From: Zerene cesonia
Taxonomy: Eukaryota; Arthropoda; Insecta; Lepidoptera; Pieridae
DNA length: 64,000 bases
Assembly: GCF_012273895.1 (NCBI RefSeq)
Contig: NC_052109.1
Coordinates: forward strand, 6,400,432-6,464,431
Reading direction: 5' to 3'
The notes under the pieces: generated by a model
What the model saw: the letters and a program-made list of their open reading frames with translations, nothing else
The model's database searches: none
Told to the model about the DNA's origin: nothing
In this document: piece by piece, positions 13,166 through 25,849 of the stretch
Position numbering within the stretch: the first letter of the stretch is position 1
Layout of the letters: each line of letters begins with the position of its first letter
Position numbers and translations under genes: made by a program

Positions 13166-14699
13166 TTCGACGGGGGTTTTGCCTTAACAATGTTTTTGTC
13201 GGGGATGCGCACCGTCTGAAGACGGACTTACCCGTTATGTATTTTATGAGTTCGTTATTGCGCACTGACCTATCTCAACTTATTACTAATATAACCAACG
13301 GTTCCTGGAATGTATAATTTTATAGCCTTACGAATGCGTAGTCATAAAATTTGTATAACTCTATGACCGTTACTGTAATTACGTTATGTGAATGAGTCTT
13401 CGACCTGAACGTTGATGTGATTTGATTGGAAAGTATGTAATGATGAATTATAATTATTATTTACTCAATCTAGATTTTGTAGTTAATAATATTTTTCCTT
13501 TATTGATTTAACGATCTACTTTTATAGGTGAAGGAGGATTTGATAGGTTGATAGTAAAAATGATAATACTGATATTCATTGTAATTTAGGTTTAACCGGT
13601 GTATGAAGAAAAGGTTTGTGACAGAATGCTATATTACACTGTAATAATAAATAGTTCACTTTTAATTTTTATAGTGTAATACATACTATATAATACTATA
13701 TTATGTGTATTTTACTATGTGCCATATTTCATCCATCCAATTCACATTTTTCCACATAGTTTTATGTCATACATTTTCACATTTGTTGATAATAATAGAA
13801 TCATTTAATCTCAAGCACATAAAGTTCACGTCAACATTAGAAGCATGCCACAACTCCCGTTTCATCTCGCCTGCGGACCCGGAGTAAGGCGACTCGTGTG
13901 TTTTTTTACGTGGTACGTTGGGCGGGAGGCAGGAGGTACGTAATTCACGCGTGAGCGGCCACCGGTGCCGGTGATTACGCCGCTGCCTCGCCCTGATAAT
14001 CCCGAACGGTTCGGATGGCTGTGACGTGAGCGGTAAGGCGGCTGTGCAACACACGACTTTTTATGTTTTAGTTTTTTAATCTGTTTCGTAGGTTTAGAAA
14101 CAAGAAATTCCGTTACGAAAATATAGCTAACACCCCCCAATGCGATTGGCACAGCGGCGTGGAGTTGAAGGACGTGCATCGTCTTTGTATGTATTCATAA
14201 ATTAATTGTGGAAATACGCAATAAGCTACCTTTTCACATAAAAATAGAAGCAATATAACAGGACAACAAAAATGAGAAAAATAGGAGAAAAAAACTAAAT
14301 TTCTATATTAACTGAATACAAGCTTTTAAAAGTAATAAATATAACGATGTACTTCTTATATGCACATGTTAATAATTGAAGAAGCATCTCTCCTATAGTG
14401 GTGTATTTTACATCTAATAATATATACTGTCCTATTCGAGATATGTTTTCAAGTTCCTACATCTACGTCAATAAATCGAAGCATTATTTAACTTACATAT
14501 ACGTTTAACATAAATATATCTCAAACTTAAAAGAAATTTCAGATCTTTATTCTGCATGTGCATTAAACACATAACATTTAAACATATTACAAAGATTTGA
14601 ATAATTATAACGCATAAACATAATAATGTATATTCAAATGCTTGTACATCCGTTTACCATTTGCACTATTATCAACATTAAAAAAAAAAAAGCATTGTC

Positions 14700-14870
14700 G
14701 CGCCAAAATCGCATCGTGAATGGCAGGTTTAACATTCGCTAGTGATTTGGAACGTCGTTGGACACTAGCGTGGGCGCGCGGGTCATTAAGATGGCGTCGC
14801 GTGAGCTTGTTACCACCCCGGGGGTGATGCCTTAGACGGCCGCTTGATTACACATTCTGTGCGATGGCCG
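14700..14870. promoter_or_regulatory. GC-rich island
   Basis: Contains GTGGGCGCGCGGGTCATTAA, GATGGCGTCGCGTG and CTTGATTACAC. A 17-bp poly-T follows at 14883. Candidate non-coding element. Confidence 0.25.
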
Positions 14871-15172
14871 AAATGCAGATGTGTTTTTTTTTTTTTTTTG
14901 TTTGTTGCGTAGGTTCGGTGTACGGTACCGTTCGTTTCGAATGTTGCTCGGGTTTCGCTATGTTTACTCGTGTGTTTATTGTTTGTAGCTAGCTGGTACG
15001 TGTTGCGTTCCGTTTACCGACATACAGTTTGTCTACGAATGTGAAACGGAACACATAATTCAATAATAGCTTTATTATTTAATATAGTTTGGGACCCACG
15101 GTGATTTCATAAGTAATTCATGTCGACTTAAAGAAAAGCCTCTCGAGCGTAAGCACTGTTTTTATGTACTAA

Positions 15173-15369
15173 CTAGCCGCGCCCCGCGGTTTCACCGTAA
15201 GTCCGTATCCCGTAGGAATATCGGGATGAAAAGTTGCCTATATGTTATTCCAGTTGTCCAGCTGTCTACGTACCAAATTTCATTGCAATCGGTGCAGTAG
15301 TTTTTGCGTGAAAGAGCAACAAACACACACACACATCCTTACAAACTTTCGCATTTATTATTAGTAGGA
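15173..15369 (-). mobile_element. Family A Helitron-like copy
   Basis: Both ends are intact: CTAG on the left preceded by A, and GTAGGA on the right followed by T, consistent with insertion between A and T. It forms the left part of the second copy of a duplicated block. Confidence 0.8.
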
Positions 15370-15731
15370 TGAATTACAGTGTAACAACTGATTAGACATA
15401 ATTAGAGTAATTTAATATCATATTTAATACTACATCTATATATTTATCTATTCCATGGGAATCCTTATTCGTTTACTATCGCAACTCAAATGTTTTCGCT
15501 GAATCATCGTAATATTTTACAATTATTGTTATAAATAAATTAATGACTTTTCTCTTCCTCTTCGTGGCAAGTTACAAGAAGATATAAATTAATGACTTAT
15601 TCTTGAGAATTATATGTACTATAGAAAAAAACGTAGACATTTAAAACCATTGATAACATTTTCACCAATCGCACAAAGCTTATAGAAGTTCCAACGTCTA
15701 TAGATACGCTCGCATCTCGAATATACACAAG
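15173..15731. repeat. Duplicated block, copy 2
   Basis: Direct repeat of 11137-11703 in the same orientation. The outer flanks differ: copy 1 continues ATTAGTAGGAAG and copy 2 continues GTTCTCGAAGC. The part after the Helitron differs by only a handful of bases by eye. Confidence 0.85.
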
Positions 15732-16439
15732 TTCTCGAAGCTTCCACGGCATTGTGCTAACGCCCGCAGCCAGGTGGCGTATCGTGCCACTGTCAAGGGA
15801 CCCGAGCTTAGAACATTGTCCTGAAAATCCTCTGTACATTTGGAAAACCCTTAGGGCGCCGTCACAGACGTGCTCCCATGGCTGCGACTACGCGACTGGC
15901 AATACGTATTGTTTGGACATGACGGAACTCGCGCTGAGCGACAATTGTTGTGTATTTATTTTCAGCCACCTAGTGAGATATGTCGTATATTAAAGACAAC
16001 TTCTGGATAGTTTTAATTTTAGGAAAAAGAAAGAACACACAGAAGCACAGAAGCTTATAGGTTTATCTGAAAGTGAGACATGGATACAATTAACGAACTG
16101 TCGTCTATAGAGATCTATTACACATTAAGTCGCAGCAGTGTCAATTGTCTTTTTTTTTCAGTAAAATATATTATTGACTATTGTTTGAACGTTGAATTAA
16201 ATATAAAGTACACATAAGTGATTAACATAAAATAACGTTCAGAATTGTATGATGACTTTTACAACCAATATTCATTGTTTCTTGTATAATGAAATTCAGT
16301 TGGGATTAATTTTGCGATAAAATACCACTCAAAAATTATTGAAGATTTAAATGTAATCAGACACCCGAATAAAAATACTTTATACTCATGTCGTATTAAT
16401 TGTGTTGTATGTATGATTAAAAACAATAATCAGCACAAT

Positions 16440-16642
16440 ATCGGGGGTGCCTCTCATCCTTTTCCCTTACCAATCCTTTCCTTCACTCTCAATCAACCCT
16501 TTCTTTGTCCCTTTTCCATTAAATTTATCAATCTATTTGCAATAGCATAAGGTTTCTGCAAATGTGCAAATGTGCATGGGCGGTGCTGGTCGCTTACCAT
16601 CAGGCGACCCACCAACGCCTTTCAACTCTCACATAAAAAATA
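16440..16642 (+). mobile_element. SINE-like element, family D
   Basis: Pyrimidine-rich 5' part (CATCCTTTTCCCTTACC), GGGCGGTGCTGGTCGCTTAC, CAGGCGACCCACCAACGCC, and CATAAAAAA tail. Confidence 0.6.
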
Positions 16643-16674
16643 TAGTATTGCATCGCCATTATAATGTTGCCCTA

Positions 16675-16850
16675 ACGCAAACTCGCTGGGCACCGGTCGC
16701 AGCCCGCGAAATTCCATTTAAAGACGTCGGGATAATTTAGCGCTGACGAGGCGAGGGCCAAATTGACGCGCCCCGGGGACCTGTCGTATCGATCACGGGG
16801 GATGTAAACAGTCCCCGCTGTGGAAAAACGCGAATCGATTATGTATTACG
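16675..16850. promoter_or_regulatory. GC-rich island
   Basis: Contains GCACCGGTCGCAGCCCGCG, AAATTGACGCGCCCCGGGG and TATCGATCACGGG. It follows a SINE-like element. No coding signature. Confidence 0.25.
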
Positions 16851-17793
16851 TACCAACCTACAGGCAATTCAGTAAGACATGTTTCGATGACTAATAAATC
16901 GATATTTTGTTTGGCGAGTTTGTTATGCGTTTAAATTTAAAACCCGATGTAGGGAATGAAGTATCCAATTATGATATGCTTATACACTACACTAACTGTG
17001 TTTGATTTATAAATATATTCAAACGTGAAGTAAAAACTTTGTATATGTTATTGAGTTTTGCGCGCAAGGATTTTAATTGACTTTGACATTTATGCTATAT
17101 CTTTTTGCAATCATGTTAATATACTTAAAACATGTCAAAGTCTTTGACATATTTTAGGCAGATTTGTATAGAATAGTGCAGAATTTATTACGCTGCTGGT
17201 TATCGTCTAGTACACGTCTCCTTAAGGATATTCAATTCAATATACGTATTTTGATGATACATTATAGTTTCGTAGTATAATGCAGATTTGTTTCGATTTA
17301 AATGCATGTTTATTCGCAATATGCAGTGAATAAAGGTGATTGTCGTTAGCTTGTGAATGTAGAATTTCTATTCAATTAATCGAAATAAAATATTCATTAT
17401 TTACTTTCATACATCAATGTCCGTCAATGTCCAACACACATTAATCTGTGGCTAAGGAGTCATGGAATAGGAGGTCGTTTCTCATGAATTTGAGTGTATT
17501 AGAGACTTAATAACCGGGCGTCAGTCGATAATTTAGTATTAATACCTGACATTTATTCAATATAATTAAAAAACGGCGCTTCGTACTAACCTACATAACC
17601 TATATCACTCAGGGATCGCGTACAGTTGGATATATCCAACGATGAAAGAATTTTTTAAATCGGTCTAGTAGTTCCTGAGATAAGCACGTACAAACAAACA
17701 TGCTCTTCAGCTTTATGTTATTAGTAGAGATAACATACTGAAAAAGTCTAAGTATGGGAGACGATTTTATGTTTGCTCCGTAATTGAAATAAA

Positions 17794-17828
17794 CTAGAGA
17801 AATTATGAATCACTCATAATTTCTCTAG
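17794..17828. repeat. Perfect 15-bp inverted repeat
   Basis: CTAGAGAAATTATGA, loop ATCAC, then its exact reverse complement. It is the longest perfect hairpin I noticed outside the transposon ends. No gene adjoins it. Confidence 0.85.
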
Positions 17829-19179
17829 ATAATCTCTCTCATATGCCAAGCCATGTAACTCAGACGCATTTATATAAATTTATTACATAGAGGAAAATCT
17901 ACACTTGCAATTTTCTAACCATCTTGATTGTAAAACACCGAAAAAATCACTAATTATTTCACAAAACTTACCTGAAATATAATATATATACTTCACTATT
18001 TAATTTCTCTTAAGGAAAATCCACGACATTTAACATCTGAGAAGGTATGTCCGAGCGAGACCCAATTTCCGAATCCACATCGACTCTAAACAAAACTGTA
18101 TCACAAGATAACTAAACCACCAGGTTATTACTTGTTTAACAAGTAAACTTCTATTCTGTTTGATGCCTACACTACGCAAATACCTGGGCGAAAACTTCGC
18201 TTTTTCTCTCTCCCCAATTGGGATTTCGTTAAGTACCCATTGCCTCTATTTTCGCAAATGTTTGATAAGGTTTTTTTAATTTACAAAGAAATACCTTTCA
18301 ATGAAGTTTCTACACGAGTTTCATCGTTCTTCTCGGAAGCTAGCATTCGAATCTGTGCGGCGTTCACAAAGTGCTTTGTGAGGAATGTTTAAGGTGTAGT
18401 TACTACTGAGAAATAATTTCATATTACCTGGAATATATTGGCAGTTGCACACAGAGACACAATCTACGAATCTTATCCTATGATAACAAAATTATATACA
18501 GTGTGCGTTGCATCTATATCGCAGCCTCTTAAGATATAGTCTACTTTTAACCCAACTCATCTCAAAATATCCACGGGTTAAAATGAAGGAGGATTCTCTA
18601 TATAGTCAATAAAGCCTGGTTTAAGATTATCATAAAGTACCTGTGCTATCTAAATCCAAATAAAATATATTCAAGGGAAGGTGGTCCCCAAGATGCAGGT
18701 TATCCTAGTCTGGGGATCATTCTACCATACATTTGTTATATTTGTCTTTGGCCAATAAACGATATTATACTATATTATCTCCTCTCCGTTTCTATACAAT
18801 GCGTTTTCTAGTAAGTAATCAAAATTGTAGAATTTCCATCAAGCCATATCAGATATATTGACCACGGCACAAACGCTTCCCTTTGTAATAGATCTGGATA
18901 CATACTAATAGGTGCTTAATTGGAGTTGTATAAGCGATCGTTTTAGGTAAGGTGACAAAGGGTTCAGGTGTCTGCGAGGCACCAACCTGACGTCTGAGTG
19001 CCATCGGCCTCTCGGCGCGATTCGAAGGCCCTTCTCGCCACTCAACCCCGCCTGACGTCATCCATTGCGAGTGCCCACCCTCTTTTTATTATCCACGCGG
19101 ACATTTTTTAGCTGCTGGAGAAATAAAATTGACGTATAAAACCTCAACCTTGCTGATGAGCAAAAAGAAAAAAGATAGT

Positions 19180-19320
19180 TCGGTCTCCCCATGACCACGC
19201 TTGCTGTAAAGTGTACGAAACGTCGGGTTAATAATATAATGAATAAATCGCGTTGAAAATCCGTTCAAAAGTTTTTAATTTCTATATGTATAATACTCGC
19301 GTAAAATCAAACACAATATT
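19180..19320. mobile_element. Composite repeat fragment, first module inverted
   Basis: Has the same two modules as 48791-48932, but the first is reversed (CGGTCTCCCCATGACCACGC to AACGTCGGGTTAA) while the second keeps its orientation. Confidence 0.5.
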
Positions 19321-20596
19321 GTTCATTTTAAAAATAATGTTAATGCATTTGTTGGTTTCAATTAGATATCTCTTAATAATTAGAGACAGAGATATTACCT
19401 CCGTAACGTCATGGAGAATTTTATTTTTTATATGCCATTGTAGTTGTTTTACTCATACTAATATTCATCATAAAATATTCATCTCAATATAATATATGTT
19501 GCGCTCAAAGTCCGTTAAGCTTTTGAGCGAAAAGATTTCTCACATCGTAGCATATATGTTGTAAGAGCGATTAATACACTTTAATGTTAATACAATATAT
19601 ATTATAGTAAATACATTTTCATTACAACAAATATAGGTGCACCTGCTATAAAACAAAAGTCCTAAAATTCATAATTAATTACACGATATTCGATACGTCG
19701 ATTTTCTGTACGAATTAATAATAATAATCGATGCAATGTGATCAAATAAAAAGGACAGTTTCGAATATTTTGTGAATTTAAAAACATGAAATGTAAGGTA
19801 ATTGCTATTTATTGCAATTAAAAAAAAGATGGCGGCTAACGATAACGCGCACTGTTTCGTGGGCATTGGCGCCAACATTTTGCGTGTAAAGAAGTAATTA
19901 TTTAAATTGAAAACTAAATATCGGAAACTGTGACAAAATTTGTTTTAATTTATTGAACAATTAATTTTTGGCCCCTGCTTTAAAGATAGCATCATGAACA
20001 CATTTTTTTATACGTGTTTTTTTTACGTTAACTTATTAAGATAACTATAAGATATCAATTCACAATTATTGTATGGCGTGATAGTTTTATCATAAGGCAA
20101 CTGTATCGGATTATTAATTGTGTGATGTTTAAGTGTGTAAAAGCAGTGGGTTTATTATAAAAGTTAAAAATAAACAATTCTTATATTAGGTCTTTAACGC
20201 ACATACATCTTGGAAAATTATAGATGTTTTCCAGAATAAATCTAATGAAACGATATCTTTCATACATGCTTTTTCGATGCATGTATTTATTAAAAGCCAG
20301 ATCACCAACTCCTGTGTTCATGTACGGTCTGCAGAAAACTATTTCACATTTTCGACGTTATTTACAAATTTTCCGTGCTTTTTAATCCGACCTCGTGCAG
20401 GTACTCAACATGTGAAATAAAAATAAATCGCCAACGTTGGATTGCATTTCTAGATTTGGACCTTACAGGTGCCACGGGGTCGTCTTTTTATGTCCACCCG
20501 CTGCGCAATGAACATTTGCGTCAAAGAGTATGTAGCGCAGAACCGTTAGTGGCTAACACGAGCTGAAAATGAAAATAAATTAACGAAAAACTATTA

Positions 20597-20800
20597 TCTA
20601 CTATATAAAAATGAGTCGGGTTTTCCTTCCTGACGCTATAACTCCAGATAGCACGAACTGATTTCCACGGTTTTGCATTCGTTGGAAAGGTCTCGGGCTC
20701 CGTGAGGTTTATAGCAAAGAAAATTCAGGAAAAATTTTAACAGAAAAGCGGGAAAAACGAAGCCATCTGGTGGCGAAACGGAGTTCGCCGCGTTTGCTAG
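20597..20800 (+). mobile_element. Family C Helitron, non-autonomous, complete
   Basis: A|TCTACTATATAAAAATGAG start and GCGTTTGCTAG|T end, with a perfect 6-bp hairpin GGCGAA-ACGGAG-TTCGCC just before the end. TC start, CTAG end, subterminal hairpin and A/T insertion are the textbook Helitron set. 204 bp, no ORF. Confidence 0.85.
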
Positions 20801-20938
20801 TTGTTTCTAAATTGTTATTTAACAAAGTTTCAGAAGTAGAAAAAAATGTGGTCATTGAAACAGTGGAATTGAGAACCCCCCTCCTTTTTTGAAATCGGTC
20901 AATTTTTTTTGCATGCATGCATTTTCAGGTGCTAATTA

Positions 20939-21135
20939 GGCCCGTTTCCTTTTCCTCACCCGTCCCAGTCCATTCCTTCTTTCCAGTCGTTAATCCATTC
21001 CTTTTCCCTTACCCCAAATAAGCGGGCAGCGCATTCGCAGAGGATCTACCTTTGCGAATGTTCATGGGCGGTGGTGATCGCTTACTATCAGGCGAACCAC
21101 CAGCTCAGTTGCCCGCTATGACATAAAAAAAAAAT
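20939..21135 (+). mobile_element. SINE-like element, family D
   Basis: Starts GGCCCGTTTCCTTTTCCTCA, contains GCGGGCAGCGCATTCGCAGA, GGCGGTGGTGATCGC and GGCGAACCACCAGCTCAG, and ends in an A-rich tail. At least six partial relatives occur in the window. Confidence 0.65.
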
Positions 21136-21394
21136 AATAATAATTATAATTTTATTTACTATTGGACTGTGCCTTTTACCAATTAGAATAGAAGAATAGA
21201 CAAGTAGTCGATACACTCTTATTCAAATTTGTCTAAGTAAATAAATTACAATTTGCCTATATATGCCAATCACTATGTTTGTAAGGTACATTTTAATTTG
21301 GAAACTTCAGAAATAATCAAATATTCTAAACCATTTATAATATATCTTTTGTTTATTTTTATTGTACTATAATACACTAAATCATACAAAGAAA

Positions 21395-21540
21395 GTTTGT
21401 GACCCGGGAAAGCATATATCTATGGGTTTTTATCCCGGAAATCCCATGGGAACGGAACTATGTGAGTAAAACAGGCAAGACTGCCTGTCTATCTTTACCT
21501 ATTTACACGAACGAAGCCGCGGGCGAAAGGCCATCTTGTC
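21395..21540 (+). mobile_element. Helitron-like element, family H
   Basis: Contains TTTTTATCCCGGAAATCCCA, GGGAACGGAACTATGTGAG and a GAAGCCGCGGGCGAAAGGCC end. Similar to the sequence at 22880-23055. Boundaries are approximate. Confidence 0.45.
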
Positions 21541-21599
21541 AATAAACAGTACAAAAAACCCACACGTAAAAATATAACAACATCTGACCAAATTACAGT

Positions 21600-21840
21600 C
21601 TTTGACAGCGAGCAGTGTATGAGGGGGTTTAATTAGAACACACGCTCGGACCCTCGATGCCCGAACCTGCCTGTCCTCCCAGAAGCCTAGGCCTTTGTCT
21701 TACTCCCTTTGTCGACTGTTTTAATACGCCCGTGATAACTCGCGACGCGATGTCTCGAATGCCTCTTTGCAAAGCGGAATCTTGAATTAATTGCTGGCGC
21801 TCTGAACGGCGCGCCCCGTATGTATTAACAGTTCTTTTGT
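21600..21840. promoter_or_regulatory. GC-rich island with AATTA sites
   Basis: Contains GGGGTTTAATTAGAACACAC, CTCGCGACGCGATGTCTCG, TTGAATTAATTGCTGGCG and GGCGCGCCCCG. Candidate regulatory element. Confidence 0.3.
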
Positions 21841-22059
21841 AGGTAAAAATTGAGGACTTCGCACGATATGCACATTGCTGCGAATAGATGTATTGTTTTT
21901 TTTGTCATAGAATCATGACAGATGTGTCACCACTTGTATATTATGTTGTACGCTTTATTCTGAGCGTGTAATAAAGATTTAAACGAATAAAGTTAATAAA
22001 GAAAGTCTTTAAAATATTGCTTATATACGTCTAAAATATTATTATAACGAGAAAACAAC

Positions 22060-22198
22060 TGGGTATGTTTGTAAATTTGTAATGTTTTCATGCATAAGCA
22101 GCTGACTGATTTTAAAAATTATTTTATCATTGGAAAACTGCATATTGATAGAGTGACATACGCTATATAGGTGCCACGGGTGAAGCCGGGAACAGCTG
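22060..22198 (+). mobile_element. Diverged family G Helitron-like copy
   Basis: GTATGTTTGTAAATTTGTAA start, a GGAAAACTGCAT block, GTGACATACGCTATATAG and a CACGGGTGAAGCCGGGAACA end. CTAG has decayed to CTGA. Confidence 0.45.
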
Positions 22199-22379
22199 AT
22201 ATATGATATACTTTAGAACTATCTAAAGCAAACATCAGCTAAAATCACTAACCGAATTTTCCAGAAGCATTGTCCGTACCTCTCAGCTTATTATACCAAT
22301 ATACATATATATAACATTTCAATAGCTGTATTTGAACAAAGTACCTATCAGTGAAATAGTATAGTCTTCCGCATAACCC

Positions 22380-22560
22380 TCCCAACGCGACCCGTTTAAA
22401 GATTCAAATCGCCGCGGGCGAGCGGGCACTCCGGACCCCTTTGAAGATATTCGCCTTCATTAGCACAGGTCCGGTTGACCCCGCGGGGACGTTGGTCGAC
22501 GTAATTGCAAAACACGCGTTGGACTTCCATCTGAGCTTAGGGATCCTCCGGTTACTGCTA
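22380..22560. promoter_or_regulatory. GC-rich island
   Basis: Contains CGCCGCGGGCGAGCGGGCAC, TTCATTAGCACAGG, CCCCGCGGGGACG and GACGTAATTGC. Open in one frame for 64 codons, but without recognisable protein features. Confidence 0.25.
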
Positions 22561-22879
22561 CGAGAAGTTTGGTTATCATATTTGGATGGTATACGCTTGT
22601 TTAATATTCTATTATATGTTAAGGGAATAGTGTGACTGGGATGTTATTACTGTGTACGATTTTTTATTTGTTTTTTAATTATGTTATTTTAACAGATTTT
22701 TAATGATAGCGTGGGGATGCATAGAATACAATAAAATACAAACACAGATAATACTTCATTTGCGGTATCGCATCTAGTTCATCAATTAAATATTTTTCTT
22801 TGTTTCCGATTTCCATTCCATAGTTATTGTAGAAATGCATACATGAGTGTGTCTCAGGTAATCTAAATTTCATAAATGT

Positions 22880-23055
22880 TTTTTCACGGCAAATGTACTC
22901 AACCAATTCGGATGAAATTTGGTATAAAGATAGTTTGAAAGCCGAGAAAGGACAATTTTTATCCTGCAAATCCCACGGCAACGGGAACTATGCAGGTAAA
23001 GCCCCGTAGACTATATTTCTATCTTTGCTTTAGACTCGGACGGAAAGCTAGTTGA
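22880..23055 (+). mobile_element. Helitron-like element, family H
   Basis: Contains CAATTCGGATGAAATTTGG, TCCTGCAAATCCCACGGCAA, CGGGAACTATGCAGGTAAAG and a GGACGGAAAGCTAG end followed by T. No coding potential. Confidence 0.5.
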
Positions 23056-23319
23056 AAACTAACAAAAATACAAAGTATTCGTATTGTCGGAGAAATTTTA
23101 TTCGCACGAGTAAAACAGAATGTAAACGGAGCATCAACATTATTGTTTAGAAGCAACTTTATCAGATGAATACAGACCAACAAGTTTACAACTGAAGCGG
23201 ACTTTTACTGGCCATTAATATGAGCGGAGTTAAGAGGCTCTGGCTTAATCCTTATTTTAGTATCGGCGTACGAATCCCCACATACGTATCAAGTGAGCAA
23301 ATAAAGAAGGAAACAACTT

Positions 23320-23490
23320 AGATGGAGTGGAGCCGGACCGCGTTCGCGACTAATTAACCCCACCCGACCCGCGTGGGGTGGCTTCGACCCGCGCCGCCGG
23401 TGGGGGGTTGACCTGGAGTAAAAAATATGCGACTCCCGCGAGACGATGCGACCGCTTTCAAGAATTCCGCGCAGCGAGTGCAGGCTTATT
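23320..23490. promoter_or_regulatory. GC-rich island with TAATTAA
   Basis: Contains CGCGACTAATTAACCCC, GACCCGCGTGGGGTGG and CGCGCCGCCGGTGGGGGG. Same style as the other islands. Confidence 0.28.
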
Positions 23491-24224
23491 GAGTCCGTGT
23501 GTTTTTAATAGTTCTGTTTTGGTTACCGCTCATACTGTTGTTAGTTCGGTGCTGTGAAAATGCGCTCCGTCGCCGCTGAGGTAATTGCATTTGGGGGTCG
23601 TGTTGATGTTTCATATAGCTAACTGGTTGATGGAGTTTTTCGGGATGTATTCCAATGTTAATCGTCTGATGTGTTGTTGGATATTTTTGCAACAATTAAC
23701 TGTTTTATTTTATACAGCTATCTATTATTTTATTCTATATATATGTATATATCTATTAAAATATTTATACTTAATGATATTTGACGATAGGGTATAAATA
23801 ACAGATTTTTTATCAGACGCGTAATATATCAAAAAAATCTTAATTGTCCATAACTTAAAGATGAGTGTTGTAAAACATTGTTTGTGTATCTGTCTGGTTA
23901 CTGTTCGATAGCTTCTCTTATTTTTTGCCAACGTCCGACACGGCTGGGCAGATTTTAACAAGATTTCTATTGGTTGACTGGAATCTAGACTGAATCTAAC
24001 AGAACAATTTTTAATTCAAACCGAAGTCCCGGAGATTAGCGATATTAACTGATATTCAATAAAATAAACATCAGGTGATTGGTATAAAAGTATATTTTCA
24101 ACCGACATTCCCAAAAACGAAGGAGTATCTCTGGTCCACTGTTTTTTTTTTATTACTCTGTAACGGCAATTTCCAACTGGTTAGCGTGAATTCATACTTG
24201 AATCTGGATATTCGGACTCACTTA

Positions 24225-24425
24225 TCCTACTATTATTATTAATGCGAAAGTTTGTAAGGATGTGTGTGTGTTTGTTACTCTGTCACGCAAAAACTACTGA
24301 ACCGATTGCAATGAAATTTGGTACGTAGATAGCTGGACAACTTGAATAACACAAAAGGCAACTTTTTATCCCGATATTCCTACGGGATACGGACTAACGC
24401 GAGTGAAACCGCGGTGCGCAGCTAG
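24225..24425 (+). mobile_element. Family A Helitron-like copy
   Basis: Complete copy: A|TCCTACTATTATTATTAAT start, GT-rich run, core TTGCAATGAAATTTGGTACG, TATCCCGATATTCCTACGGG, an imperfect hairpin, and CTAG|T end. About 200 bp with no ORF. Confidence 0.85.
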
Positions 24426-24510
24426 TATATAATAAACCATAGTAAATGCCCTGTTGCACAATTCAAACATTTTATATTCTCTTATCAGTGACGATATGTT
24501 CTGTATTGTT

Positions 24511-24560
24511 ATCTTTTTATCCCGATATTCCTACGGGCTACGCGGGTGAAACGTAGCTAG
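24511..24560 (+). mobile_element. 3' end fragment of family A Helitron
   Basis: A 50-bp remnant that keeps the TATCCCGATATTCCTACGGG motif, an eroded hairpin and CTAG|T. It lies about 85 bp after the complete copy. Confidence 0.6.
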
Positions 24561-25849
24561 TTATTTCATAATTACCAACTTATCGTACGGCCTGCAATCA
24601 ACATAAGAACAGTTATTTCAATTATTACTGGTATCTTTCCTTTTGCATTCAAATGTTCACAAATTATTGATACATTGCAATATCGCAGGAATCTAGTCCT
24701 CGTAATTATATACTGACGGTTTTTACAATTTTACGGCGACTATAGATTACTAGGTTTTGCCCGCGGCGTCGTACGCATTAAATTCGGAGTTGTTTAATAC
24801 ATGTTATACTTATAAGCCTTCCTCTTGAATAACTTTATCTACTAAAAAAGAACCCATCAAAATCCGTTATATAGTTTAAAAGATCTAAGCATACATACAT
24901 AGAGACAGAAGCGACATTGCTTTATACTATGTAGTGAAGATACGATGAATTAGAGACTAAGAGTTATCCACAGCATCGTGAGCGGGTAGGCATTTTAGTA
25001 TAAACAGATATAAAAAACACCAGTCTATGTGTTTGTACTATGGAAGGAGTCCCTTAGCGTTGACTAGCAGTGAACCGTGAAGCTTTCGTGGGGGATTTGA
25101 TCGATTTATGACCTATTTACGAGTAGTCAAGGGCCGCCACGTTTTGCAGGTGCGCAATTTCCAGTAATTATTTATCTACTAGATTTTATATGATAGAATT
25201 GCTGACAAAAAGATATGGAGACTACCCTGTGCCAGTTTCTAAGGTCCTGTAAATGTAGGGAACTGTAGACTCATACAAATTTATATTTCTTACAAGATAG
25301 GAACACGAAGGGAAATTTTACATAACATTGTATTGTTAAATGTTCAGACTTCGGTTACTTGGGCATTAATGTTCCGTGCCCAAAGGGTCATTAGGACTTA
25401 TGTACCTCAGTTTCAACTAAAGTTCATGGTAATTAATGTATCCAGTACATGAGCGCTCTTACGTTTTTGATTGAGACGATTTTTAGAGCTATTAACATTC
25501 GACGAACTGTAAGTTATCTAATGCTATGTATTTAAAAGTTATTATTTAAATTGAATGGACCTTCACGTAATTTTTTGTCAATTACCATGACTAAAGGTGT
25601 GTCGACGATGAAAAGCCATTTGATTTAATTATAAACTTTTTAAAAGTAAAACTTTTGATCGGCTTATACCATAATCCATCAATCATCAGCTGAAACGCGT
25701 CTTTTAAGGTTGGCGTTTCTTTTTAGGGTTATTTTAGTGAGTACTCAACTAAAATCAACGTTAAAAGAACCTAAAATCCCTTCACGGCTTATTATTTTTA
25801 ATAATTTTAAATATTATCCATAATAAATAACATAGTAACGGTTATGCGT

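Larger units (their letters stand above)
15732..20596. other. Gene-free stretch with scattered repeats
   Basis: After the duplicated block come a 270-bp GC-moderate patch (15730-15990) with short ORFs on both strands, a SINE, two islands, a decayed Helitron-like piece near 17600-17720, a 15-bp hairpin and the composite repeat. No exon is supported. Confidence 0.5.

Noticed and set aside
13767..14179. Two overlapping minus-strand ORFs of 95 and 105 codons
   Set aside because: They are open by GC content of an island. The proteins are rich in Arg/Ser/Pro with no motif, and neither frame extends into neighbouring splice sites.
15597..15993. ORFs on both strands after the second duplicated block, possibly a captured exon
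   Set aside because: The two strands overlap, neither translation resembles a known family, and no splice sites delimit an exon clearly.
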